Source: Prevotella sp. P5-108
Lineage (GTDB): Bacteria > Bacteroidota > Bacteroidia > Bacteroidales > Bacteroidaceae
DNA: 64,000 bases
Assembly (NCBI RefSeq): GCF_002251385.1
Contig: NZ_NPJJ01000003.1
Location: 62,001 to 126,000, forward strand
Reading direction: 5' to 3'
In this document: positions 8,727-15,858 of the stretch, one piece after another
How positions within the stretch are numbered: the stretch's first letter is position 1
Layout of the letters: each line of letters opens with the position of its first letter
Notes under the pieces: generated by a model
The model's database searches: none
Told to the model about the DNA's origin: nothing
Seen by the model: only the letters and a program-made list of their open reading frames with translations
Translations under genes and position numbers: made by a program

Positions 8727-8832
8727 AGCCCCTCCCCATGCCCTCCCCAAGGGGAGGGAGTCCCTTTCTACTGTGTTTGAGGCGGTTGTGTGGCGCTCTC
8801 TCCCCTTGGGGAGAGTTGGAGAGGGGCTTCGG
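8727..8832 (+). repeat. GC-rich inverted repeat element
   Basis: Left arm GAAGCCCCTCCCC plus CCCTCCCCAAGGGGAGGG; right arm CTCTCCCCTTGGGGAGAG plus GAGAGGGGCTTC. Each arm is itself palindromic around CCCCAAGGGG or CCCCTTGGGG, and the arms are imperfect inverted copies of each other. A related element occurs at 51766-52052. Confidence 0.7.
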
Positions 8833-8984
8833 AGGGGCTCCAGAGAGGCTTCGAGTCATCCTACACCTTATTATATATATACGCGCGCGAGGTCTCGGTG
8901 GTCACAGTGATGACCGCCTTAACTTTTGTTGGCACGAATGGCGGTGGCTGTTAACAGAATTTTGCGGGTTACGGCGTCTGCTTT

Positions 8985-9016
8985 TTTGGTAACGGCGATG
9001 AATGTGACTACCTTTG
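8985..9016 (+). promoter_or_regulatory. Promoter of the HU-like gene
   Basis: TTTG at 8985-8988, a 20-base spacer and TACCTTTG at 9009-9016 match the Bacteroidales primary sigma consensus. Transcription would start near 9023, giving a leader of about 70 bases before the ATG at 9092. Confidence 0.75.
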
Positions 9017-9091
9017 CATTGTCAAACGTTCCGGAGACGATGACAACAAGAGAACAAACACACAATGTCAAACTAACAAAAACAAATCATT

Positions 9092-9523
9092 ATGTTGAAG
9101 TACAAATTGTATAAGGACACCCGCTCCAATTCCCAGTTCAAGGGATGCTGGTATGCCCGTATCGCCAAGAGCGACATCATCACCACCCGCCAGCTTGTGG
9201 CACACATGGCCAAGCACGGAACCGCCTACTCCAAGGGTACTATGTGGGCTGTGATAACCGACATGATTACCTGCGTACATGAGCTTATCCTCAGAGGGCA
9301 GGCGGTCAAGATAGACGACCTCGCCATCTTCTCGATAGGCATCGTGAGCAAGCCCGCTCCCACTGCCAAGGAGTTTGACGCCCACACGAACATCGCTACC
9401 TTCAAGTTGCGTGCGCGTCCCACCGGCGAGTTCACCAAGGCACAGTTGATGCGCGTGGCCAACATCATGGAGGCTACCTACTACAAGCCTGTCGCCAAGA
9501 CCACTGCAAACGACGGTAAATAG
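9092..9523 (+). CDS. HU-family DNA-binding protein, HU-HIG type
   Basis: 143 residues. The sequence follows the Bacteroidales HU-HIG pattern: an N-terminal beta segment (LKYKLYKDTR), a helical pair around DIITTRQLVAHMAKHG and TMWAVITDMITCVHELI, then the saddle strand 'VKIDDLAIFSIGIVS' and a basic arm. These proteins bind DNA as dimers and are commonly encoded as monocistronic or two-gene units beside a tiny 'smalltalk' peptide, exactly as here (next gene at 9633). The role is presumably nucleoid organisation or local regulation. It has its own strong promoter and a stable intercistronic hairpin after it. Confidence 0.92.
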   Translation: MLKYKLYKDTRSNSQFKGCWYARIAKSDIITTRQLVAHMAKHGTAYSKGTMWAVITDMITCVHELILRGQAVKIDDLAIFSIGIVSKPAPTAKEFDAHTNIATFKLRARPTGEFTKAQLMRVANIMEATYYKPVAKTTANDGK

Positions 9524-9541
9524 AAGGTGTAATCCCCTCGA

Positions 9542-9566
9542 GCCCTGCCCAGACAGTGGGCAGGGC
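9542..9566 (+). terminator. Intercistronic hairpin after the HU-like gene
   Basis: GCCCTGCCCA at 9542-9551 pairs perfectly with TGGGCAGGGC at 9557-9566 around GACAG. There is no T-run, so it may stabilise or partly terminate the transcript rather than end it. Confidence 0.6.
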
Positions 9567-9632
9567 GGTGGGGACATCGTCAAGACACACATCATCACTT
9601 AACCACTAATCACTAAAGAAAGGACAATCACT

Positions 9633-9725
9633 ATGAAACAGGAAAAATGGAAGACCATTATACAGATAATCCTCTCGATGCTCACCGCACTTGCCACTAC
9701 GCTCGGCGTCGCATCTTGTCTGTAG
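9633..9725 (+). CDS. Smalltalk protein (30-residue peptide)
   Basis: A 30-codon frame begins MKQEKWKTIIQIILSMLTAL and ends GVASCL before TAG. The pattern of a basic, Trp-containing start, a single hydrophobic helix, and 'TTLG...SC' at the end is that of the Bacteroidales 'smalltalk' family, usually found just downstream of an HU-HIG gene as here. The peptide is probably membrane-associated; its function is unknown. The frame is too short for automatic ORF lists but is supported by context, by an A-rich leader before the ATG and by a hairpin terminator after it. The amidase gene often found next in this arrangement is absent. Confidence 0.85.
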   Translation: MKQEKWKTIIQIILSMLTALATTLGVASCL

Positions 9726-9769
9726 AGATAGCGTAAGGCTCAGCCTATAGAGGGCGAGCCAGCTCCTGC

Positions 9770-9802
9770 CCCGGCACCTCAACCACAGAGGTGCCGGGCT
9801 TT
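9770..9802 (+). terminator. Terminator of the HU/smalltalk unit
   Basis: CCCGGCACCTC at 9770-9780 pairs perfectly with GAGGTGCCGGG at 9788-9798 around a 7-base loop, followed by CTTT. Confidence 0.75.
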
Positions 9803-9826
9803 GCGGAACGCCAGAACAAACTGCCC

Positions 9827-9896
9827 ATCGGTCGTCAGACCGAAATGAGTTGCAAACAAAACCAACCCCGACATGAACTGAAATCTGACGACCGAT
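9827..9896. repeat. Perfect 13-base inverted repeat with a 44-base loop
   Basis: ATCGGTCGTCAGA at 9827-9839 is exactly mirrored by TCTGACGACCGAT at 9884-9896. It lies between the smalltalk terminator and the next gene's promoter. It could be a small structured RNA or a protein-binding site; nothing else identifies it. Confidence 0.7.
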
Positions 9897-9971
9897 ATGC
9901 GTAGATAGCTATAGACCGTATGGGAAGAAAAAAAAGTTGGGGATGATGACGCTAATTACATCCTTTTGGTG

Positions 9972-9979
9972 TAATTTTG
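9972..9979 (+). promoter_or_regulatory. -7 box of the sulfatase-type gene
   Basis: TAATTTTG fits TAnnTTTG, 31 bases before the start at 10011. No correctly spaced upstream TTTG was found. Confidence 0.45.
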
Positions 9980-10010
9980 CATATTGTATCATTTATACCT
10001 ATTATAATAT

Positions 10011-12125
10011 ATGTTGTCACGATTGAAATCACTCCATTTGGAGCGCTCGGTATTTGCGCCATTTATGGCCCTGTCGTTGAACATCCTCCTGGTGTATCTC
10101 GCCTATAGCATAGCGCGTGTAGAATATCTTCTGGAGAATTACAGTTACTTTGCCCAAAGTGTGAGTGAAGGCCATCTGCCCCGCCTGCTCTGGGGTGGTG
10201 TGGTCTTTGATACTCCCGGTATCATGTACACCAACGCCCTGTATATCCTGCTGCTCATGCTGCCACTGCACTGGAAGGAGACCGCCGTCTACCAGCGCGT
10301 ATGCCGTTGGGTGTTTGTGGTGGTCAACGGCCTGGCCATCATCGTAAACCTCGCCGACTCGGTGTATTTCCGCTACACCCTGCGCCGTACCTCTACCAGC
10401 GTGTTTGCTGAGTTTAAGGGCGAAGACAACATCGGCTCTATACTCGGTGTCGAACTGCTGCACCACTGGTATCTCGTGGTGCTGGGCGGACTGATGATCT
10501 ATGGTCTGTGGAGGCTGTACAGCACTCCGCGTATAGACCGGAGGCAGACCAATAAGATAAGGTATTATCTGGTGATGACGGTGACCTTCGTCTTTGCCGC
10601 CGTGCTCTGCGTGAGCGGTATCAGAGGCGGTCTGCTCAACCACTGGTACAACTATATTCTGGCCATTTATACCGCCTATATAGCCTATATCGCCTGGCGC
10701 AAGAGCATGAAGGCGGTGGGCAGGGTAAGTCTGGCGCTGACTCTGGCGCTGCTCATCACTGCCCCCATCGGCGGCTGGCGTCATCGCGACATACGTCCGG
10801 TGGCTCTGGGCAATGCCAACGAGTACACCTATCGTCCCACCGAGGTGGCGCTGGTGCTGAACACCCCGTTCTCCATCATCCGCACCTATGGCAAGGCTGT
10901 CTTCACCGACCCCGGCTATTACGGAGACAAGCGAGAGCTCGACGCCATCTACTCGCCCCTGCATCTGCCCGACCACAAGGGTATGGTCAAGCGCAAGAAC
11001 GTGGTGGTGATTATCATAGAGAGCTTCGGGCGAGAGTATATCGGTTCGCTGGCGCGTACCGCCCTCGGCGATGGTTATAAGGGCTATACCCCCTTTGTAG
11101 ACTCGCTGGTGCAGCACAGTGCCACCTTCCGCTACTCCTACTGCAACGGTCGCAAGAGCATCGACGGCATGCCCTCGATACTCTCAAGCGTACCTATGTT
11201 TATCAAGCCCTTCATCCTCACGCCCCAGTCGCTCAACCATCTGAGCGGTCTTGCCGGCTATTTGGGCAAGAAGGGTTACTATTCGGCCTTCTTCCATGGC
11301 GCCCGCACCGGAAGTATGGGCTTCAACGGTTTCAGCAATGCCACCGGATTCAAGGGCTACTTCGGCCGAGAGGATTTCAACCAAGACAAGCGCTACGGTG
11401 GCGACAACGACTTTGACGGCTACTGGGCTATCTGGGACGAGCCGTTCATGCAGTATTATTCGACCAAGATGAGCGAGTTCAGCGAGCCCTTTGTCACCGC
11501 CCTCTTCACTGCGTCGAGCCATCACCCCTATCAGATACCCGACAAGTATAAGGAGAAATATCCCGAGGAAGGCATCGTGATACACAAGTGCATACGCTAT
11601 ACCGACAATGCGCTGCGCCGCTTCTTTGACACGTCGCGCAAGCAGCCTTGGTTCAAGAATACCATCTTTGTAATCACCTCGGACCACACCAATCTGAGCG
11701 ACCACGCCGAGTTCTCCTCGGATATCGGCGGTTTCTGCTCGCCCATCATCATCTATGACCCCTCGGGCGACATCAAGCCCGGTATGCGCGACGCCATAGC
11801 CCAGCAGATAGACATCATGCCTACCATCCTGGGGTATCTGGGTTATGACGAGCCCTATGTGGGATTTGGCTGCGACCTCTTCCATACACCCGCCAACGAG
11901 ACTTGGGCCATCAACTATCTCAACGGCGTGTACCAGTACTGCAAGTATGGCTATGTGATGCAGTTTGACGGTCAGCGCGTGATAGGCATGTATCGCCTGG
12001 AAGACTACCTGATGCGTAACAACGAGGTGGGTCATGTGGCTGTGCAAGACAAGATGGAGCGCGAGTGTAAAGCCATCATCCAATCGTATATGGACCGCAT
12101 GATAGGTGATAGACTCACTCCCTAA
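10011..12125 (+). CDS. LTA synthase family membrane sulfatase/phosphoglycerol transferase-like protein
   Basis: 704 residues. The first 270 hold about five membrane helices (LSLNILLVYLAYSI, LYILLLMLPLHW, FVVVNGLAIIVNLA, WYLVVLGGLMIYGLW, YYLVMTVTFVFAAVL); the rest is a periplasmic alkaline-phosphatase-superfamily domain. Metal and catalytic positions of the LtaS type can be placed: Glu337 in VVIIIESFGREY, a nucleophile position at Ser383 in GRKSIDGMPS where Thr is usual, and Asp558-His559 in TSDHTNLS. Bacteroidetes lack lipoteichoic acid, so the natural substrate is probably a phospholipid head group placed on a glycan or lipid; that is inference. A fucosyltransferase-like gene follows after 19 bases, pointing to surface glycan decoration. 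Confidence 0.87.
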   Translation: MLSRLKSLHLERSVFAPFMALSLNILLVYLAYSIARVEYLLENYSYFAQSVSEGHLPRLLWGGVVFDTPGIMYTNALYILLLMLPLHWKETAVYQRVCRWVFVVVNGLAIIVNLADSVYFRYTLRRTSTSVFAEFKGEDNIGSILGVELLHHWYLVVLGGLMIYGLWRLYSTPRIDRRQTNKIRYYLVMTVTFVFAAVLCVSGIRGGLLNHWYNYILAIYTAYIAYIAWRKSMKAVGRVSLALTLALLITAPIGGWRHRDIRPVALGNANEYTYRPTEVALVLNTPFSIIRTYGKAVFTDPGYYGDKRELDAIYSPLHLPDHKGMVKRKNVVVIIIESFGREYIGSLARTALGDGYKGYTPFVDSLVQHSATFRYSYCNGRKSIDGMPSILSSVPMFIKPFILTPQSLNHLSGLAGYLGKKGYYSAFFHGARTGSMGFNGFSNATGFKGYFGREDFNQDKRYGGDNDFDGYWAIWDEPFMQYYSTKMSEFSEPFVTALFTASSHHPYQIPDKYKEKYPEEGIVIHKCIRYTDNALRRFFDTSRKQPWFKNTIFVITSDHTNLSDHAEFSSDIGGFCSPIIIYDPSGDIKPGMRDAIAQQIDIMPTILGYLGYDEPYVGFGCDLFHTPANETWAINYLNGVYQYCKYGYVMQFDGQRVIGMYRLEDYLMRNNEVGHVAVQDKMERECKAIIQSYMDRMIGDRLTP

Positions 12126-12144
12126 CCCCATAAAACAGAAGATA

Positions 12145-12954
12145 ATGCTATTTGTAAGAGACAAGGGCCGTATGTGCAACAATATCCTGCAGTATGGCCA
12201 CGTATATGCCTGGGCACGAGAGCATCGGCGTCGTTCGGTGTCGATGCGGTTTGCCTACAAGTATCCCTACTTCCACATCTGCCACACCCGTTACCACAAC
12301 TTCGTGGTATATGTGCTGGCTAAGTTGGCTGCCAAAATCGGTCTGCTGCCTGTGGCCACCTTTGACCATGTGGGCGACAATCCCGAAGCCCAACGCCTGA
12401 TGGACTCGCGCCACTGGCTGATGGTAGAGGGTTGGGAGGTGAGATACTACGACCTCTTCCTCAAGTACAAGCGGGAAATCAAGCAGCTCTTTGCCTTTGA
12501 CAGCGCCATAGAATATCATGTAGACCACCTGCTTGCCAACACCCGTGAGGGCGACGTAATGCTGGGTGTACACATACGCCGTGGCGACTACCGCACCTGG
12601 CAGGGCGGACGCTACTACTTCGGTGATGACGTGTATATCAACTACATCAAGCGGTTTGCCGAGCAGCAGAAGGGTAGGGTGCGCGTCTTCATCTGCGGCA
12701 ACGACCCCACGCTCGACCGCGACAAGTTCTGCCGCGAGCTCGAGGGTATGGACGTGTCGTTCCCCGATGGCAATCCCGGCGAAGACCTGTGTCTGCTGTC
12801 GCGTTGCCACTATCTCATAGGCGCTCCGAGCACCTTCTCGCTCACCGCGTCGATGTATCACGACACCCCGCTGTGCTGGATGATGGCTCCGCTGGGTGAG
12901 GGCGACGATGTGGAGTTTGATGTCTTTGATAACCTGTTCAGGCACATCATCTGA
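12145..12954 (+). CDS. GT11-like (alpha-1,2-fucosyltransferase family) glycosyltransferase
   Basis: 269 residues from the ATG at 12145. That start follows an A-rich leader and begins MLFVRDKGRMCNN, the expected N-terminal strand with its GxxNN-like turn; an earlier in-frame ATG at 12106 would overlap the previous gene by 20 bases. The GT11 nucleotide-sugar motif HIRRGDY is present as VHIRRGDYRTW, followed by a YINYIKRF helix, VFICGNDP and the conserved SRCHYLIGAPSTFSLTASM segment. Such enzymes move fucose from GDP-fucose onto galactose; acceptor and exact donor are not readable here. It is probably co-transcribed with the upstream sulfatase-type gene. Confidence 0.85.
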   Translation: MLFVRDKGRMCNNILQYGHVYAWAREHRRRSVSMRFAYKYPYFHICHTRYHNFVVYVLAKLAAKIGLLPVATFDHVGDNPEAQRLMDSRHWLMVEGWEVRYYDLFLKYKREIKQLFAFDSAIEYHVDHLLANTREGDVMLGVHIRRGDYRTWQGGRYYFGDDVYINYIKRFAEQQKGRVRVFICGNDPTLDRDKFCRELEGMDVSFPDGNPGEDLCLLSRCHYLIGAPSTFSLTASMYHDTPLCWMMAPLGEGDDVEFDVFDNLFRHII

Positions 12955-13086
12955 GGCCAAGAAGAAGGTCGCAAATCGGGCATGGAAAATCACGGAAACA
13001 GACGGCAGGCGGGCGATTTTAGTTGAAGATTGTTTTACGGATGACCATAATGCCCTCTTTGTAGATGAAATTAGACGAAAAAGCAG

Positions 13087-13094
13087 TATTTTTG
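13087..13094 (+). promoter_or_regulatory. -7 box upstream of the DUF3575 gene
   Basis: TATTTTTG matches TAnnTTTG, 86 bases before the start at 13181. A TTTG lies 25 bases further upstream, a longer spacer than usual. Confidence 0.45.
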
Positions 13095-13180
13095 CACGGA
13101 TAATTAAACCATTGACGCAGAAAGACATCCTATGGTTGTCATAACGTCAATTATCTATAGGAGAAAACTATTAGTTTAGG

Positions 13181-13723
13181 ATGAAGAGAGTAATCACGTT
13201 GCTTGTCTTGGCCGTTTGCCTGACACTAAGCGTCAGTGCCCAACGCATCAATCTCAAGACCAATGCCCTGTACTGGGCTGCCGAGACTCCGAATATAGGA
13301 ATGGAGTTCAGAATGAATCGTCATCTCACCCTCAACATGGAGGCGATGACCAGTTTTATGAACATCAAGGACTACAAGGTCAAGGGCTATGCCTTCACGC
13401 CCGAAATGCGCTATTGGCTGAGTGCCCGTCCGCAAGCTGGCCATTTCATCGGTCTGATGGGAGTGGCTGCCGACTATGACCTGACCCACAAGCAGTGTCA
13501 TCATGACGGCGACGCATTAGGCGTGGGTCTCACCTACGGCTACAGCTTTGTGTTGGGCAAGCGTTGGAGTCTCGAACTCACCGCCGGTGCCGGTTTCCTG
13601 CATCGCAAGGAGAAATATTATAATGTGGAGAAGGGTCAGGCCGAGCCTGAAAAAGCGAATAATACCCGCTGGATGGCTGCGCCGCTCAAGGCAGGCGTCT
13701 CCTTTGTATACATTCTGAAGTAA
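13181..13723 (+). CDS. DUF3575 outer-membrane protein
   Basis: 180 residues with a clear Sec signal peptide ending at VSAQ. The mature part begins with the DUF3575 hallmark RINLKTNALYWAAETPNIGMEF split over the first strands and alternates hydrophobic and polar residues, as in an eight-stranded outer-membrane barrel; it ends in a strand with aromatic residues (VSFVYILK). DUF3575 proteins occur near fimbrial and OmpA-like genes in Bacteroidales, and an OmpA/TPR gene follows here after 43 bases. Exact function is unknown; a structural or anchoring role in the outer membrane is likely. Confidence 0.85.
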   Translation: MKRVITLLVLAVCLTLSVSAQRINLKTNALYWAAETPNIGMEFRMNRHLTLNMEAMTSFMNIKDYKVKGYAFTPEMRYWLSARPQAGHFIGLMGVAADYDLTHKQCHHDGDALGVGLTYGYSFVLGKRWSLELTAGAGFLHRKEKYYNVEKGQAEPEKANNTRWMAAPLKAGVSFVYILK

Positions 13724-13766
13724 GGATAACATCCCCATTATCAACAACAGACATTTCATAACAATT

Positions 13767-15851
13767 ATGACTCGTAATACAAGTTTGCGGACGCTGGCGC
13801 AGCGTTGGTTGTCTGCACTCGTTCTGTCGTTGGCCCTCGTGACGGTGGCCTCGGCACAAGAGACCATACGTATCACCGGCAAGGTGGTATCAAAGTCGGA
13901 CAAAGAGCCCCTGATAGGTGTAAATATCACCGATGCCAACGTGAAGCGCGCCTATGCCGCCACCGATGTAGACGGCCGATTTGCCTTCAACGTACACGTG
14001 GGTGCAACCCTCAAATTCAGTATGGTAGGAGCCAAGAGCGTGAAGGTCAAGGTGAAGAACCAGAAGTTTATGGAAGTCGAGATGGAAGAAGAGAACATCT
14101 CCCTGGGTGAGGTAGTCGTGGCTGCCAAGATCATCAAGGACAAGATAACCCCCGAGCCCACCGAAATCGAGGTGAAGGGCAACTACTTCCACGTGAGAAC
14201 CCGCGTGAGAGTGCCTCGCGAGATGTTCTCGCATGACACCCGACTCGTGGTGCAGCCCATCCTCAACGACGTTACCCGCGGTGAGCTGAAGCTGATGCGT
14301 CCGCTGGTCTATGACGCCAAGGGATATAACACCACCCAAGACCGCATGTATGGCTTCAATATGAACGACAGTGTAGCCGGCGACCCTCTGGCACGCCATG
14401 TCACCGTGAAGAGCAAGGCGATGAGAGAGAAGAACCGCACCAATGACATCATAGGCTATTCGGACTCCATCTATGTGGAGCATGTCAAGGACGAGTTCTC
14501 CTGCGATGTCTATATGGCTATCGAGAACTATAACCGCATACTCTACCGCGACACCACCATCATAGCCCGTGTCACGGTGAACCCCCTGCGCTGGCTTGAC
14601 TATTCGTTTGCCGCCGGAGAGATGAACGACTCTGCCTACATCCCCAAGCCCGAGATGCAGCTGCGTGACAGCCGTGGCGAGGTCAATCTGAGATTCCCCA
14701 TCGGCAAGAGCGTCTTTGACACCAATGACTCGCAGAACGCGGCAGAGGTGGAGAAGATGCGCCAGCAGATACAGCAGATAGCCGGCACCAAGGACGCCAC
14801 GCTGCAAGCCCTCTCTATGGAAGGTACATCGTCGCCCGACGGCCGCTACAACTATAACCTCACCCTCGCCCAGCGTCGTATGGACTTTGCGGTCAACTAT
14901 CTGCGCCAGCTGGTTCCCGAGGAACTGCGCCGCGATATGCAGTTCAAGTCCAAGGCTGCCGTGGCCCCCTGGAGCGATGTGGTCAAGCTGATGCGCGCCG
15001 ACAGTCTCTATGACGAGGCTGCCCAGGTAGAGCAGATCGTCAAGCGCTATGGTAACATCGACCAGCAAGGTCGCGCCATCCGCAAGCTGCCCTTCTTCGG
15101 CCGTCTGCTTGAAGGCAAGTATCTGCCCCAGTTGCGTAAGGTAGGTTACGTGATGAACTACTCCATCTTCCGTCAGCTCACTCTCGAGGAGATAGCCGAG
15201 CTGTACGAGAAAGACTACAAGCAGCTGTCGCGTTTCGAGTTCTTCAAGCTCTACCGCAATGAGACCGACCGCAACAAGCGCGAGAAGATACTGCGCCAGT
15301 CGCTCGAGATGTATCCCTCGTTTATGGCTGCCGCCAACGACCTCGAAGCCCTGCTCATCAACCGTCAGGCCTCTGACCCCGACATCCTGCGCCGCTTTGT
15401 GGGACGCAGTGCACCACAGGTGGTCAATACCAACCAGATGATAGCTCTGCTCAACGCCGGACTCTACAGTCAGGCTGACTCGGTGGCTGACTTCGTGGCC
15501 GACAACGAACAGTCGCATCTGCTCCTCGCCGTCAACGCTGTGCTCAACGGTCGCTATGAAGACAACTTCAACACCGTGGCCCAGACCGGCAAGCGCAACG
15601 AGCTCATCATGCTGCTTGCCATGAAGCGCAACAAGGAGGCTTCGGAACTCAGCAAGACTCTGCCCGAGGACGAAGCGCTGACCCACTATCTACGCGCCAT
15701 CTGCCTGAACCGTCTCGATGACCCCGTTGATGCGTATAAGGCACTGAAAAAGGCACTGGAGATGGATCCCTCGCTGGAGAAGATAGCCCATGTCGATGGC
15801 GATGTGAACGACCTGCTGTTAGATAAGAAGAACCAACCAAACGAGCAATAA
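13767..15851 (+). CDS. Secreted protein with carboxypeptidase-regulatory, OmpA-like and TPR-like regions
   Basis: 694 residues. A signal peptide ends near VASAQ. Residues about 35-115 form a carboxypeptidase-like regulatory domain (ITGKVVSKSDKEPLIGVNI, ATDVDGRFAF, LGEVVV) of the sort at the front of TonB receptors, but no plug or barrel follows. The middle resembles an OmpA-type peptidoglycan-binding domain: LRFPIGKSVFDTND, a long helix, then LSMEGTSSPDGRYNYNLTLAQRRMDFAVNYL in pieces. The C-terminal 230 residues are helical and TPR-like (ALTHYLRAICLNRLDDPVDAYKALKKAL). It lies between the DUF3575 gene and the barrel-repeat gene (7-base gap to the latter), so I infer an envelope complex linking peptidoglycan and outer membrane. 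Confidence 0.78.
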   Translation: MTRNTSLRTLAQRWLSALVLSLALVTVASAQETIRITGKVVSKSDKEPLIGVNITDANVKRAYAATDVDGRFAFNVHVGATLKFSMVGAKSVKVKVKNQKFMEVEMEEENISLGEVVVAAKIIKDKITPEPTEIEVKGNYFHVRTRVRVPREMFSHDTRLVVQPILNDVTRGELKLMRPLVYDAKGYNTTQDRMYGFNMNDSVAGDPLARHVTVKSKAMREKNRTNDIIGYSDSIYVEHVKDEFSCDVYMAIENYNRILYRDTTIIARVTVNPLRWLDYSFAAGEMNDSAYIPKPEMQLRDSRGEVNLRFPIGKSVFDTNDSQNAAEVEKMRQQIQQIAGTKDATLQALSMEGTSSPDGRYNYNLTLAQRRMDFAVNYLRQLVPEELRRDMQFKSKAAVAPWSDVVKLMRADSLYDEAAQVEQIVKRYGNIDQQGRAIRKLPFFGRLLEGKYLPQLRKVGYVMNYSIFRQLTLEEIAELYEKDYKQLSRFEFFKLYRNETDRNKREKILRQSLEMYPSFMAAANDLEALLINRQASDPDILRRFVGRSAPQVVNTNQMIALLNAGLYSQADSVADFVADNEQSHLLLAVNAVLNGRYEDNFNTVAQTGKRNELIMLLAMKRNKEASELSKTLPEDEALTHYLRAICLNRLDDPVDAYKALKKALEMDPSLEKIAHVDGDVNDLLLDKKNQPNEQ

Positions 15852-15858
15852 TACCACT

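Noticed and set aside
8519..8992. 157-codon open frame over hairpin repeats
   Set aside because: It runs through repeats of both families and has no recognisable protein feature. The same holds for the frames over 6525-7745.
12896..13144. 82-codon frame between the GT11-like and DUF3575 genes
   Set aside because: It overlaps the end of the transferase gene in another frame, covers the likely -7 box at 13087, and resembles no protein.
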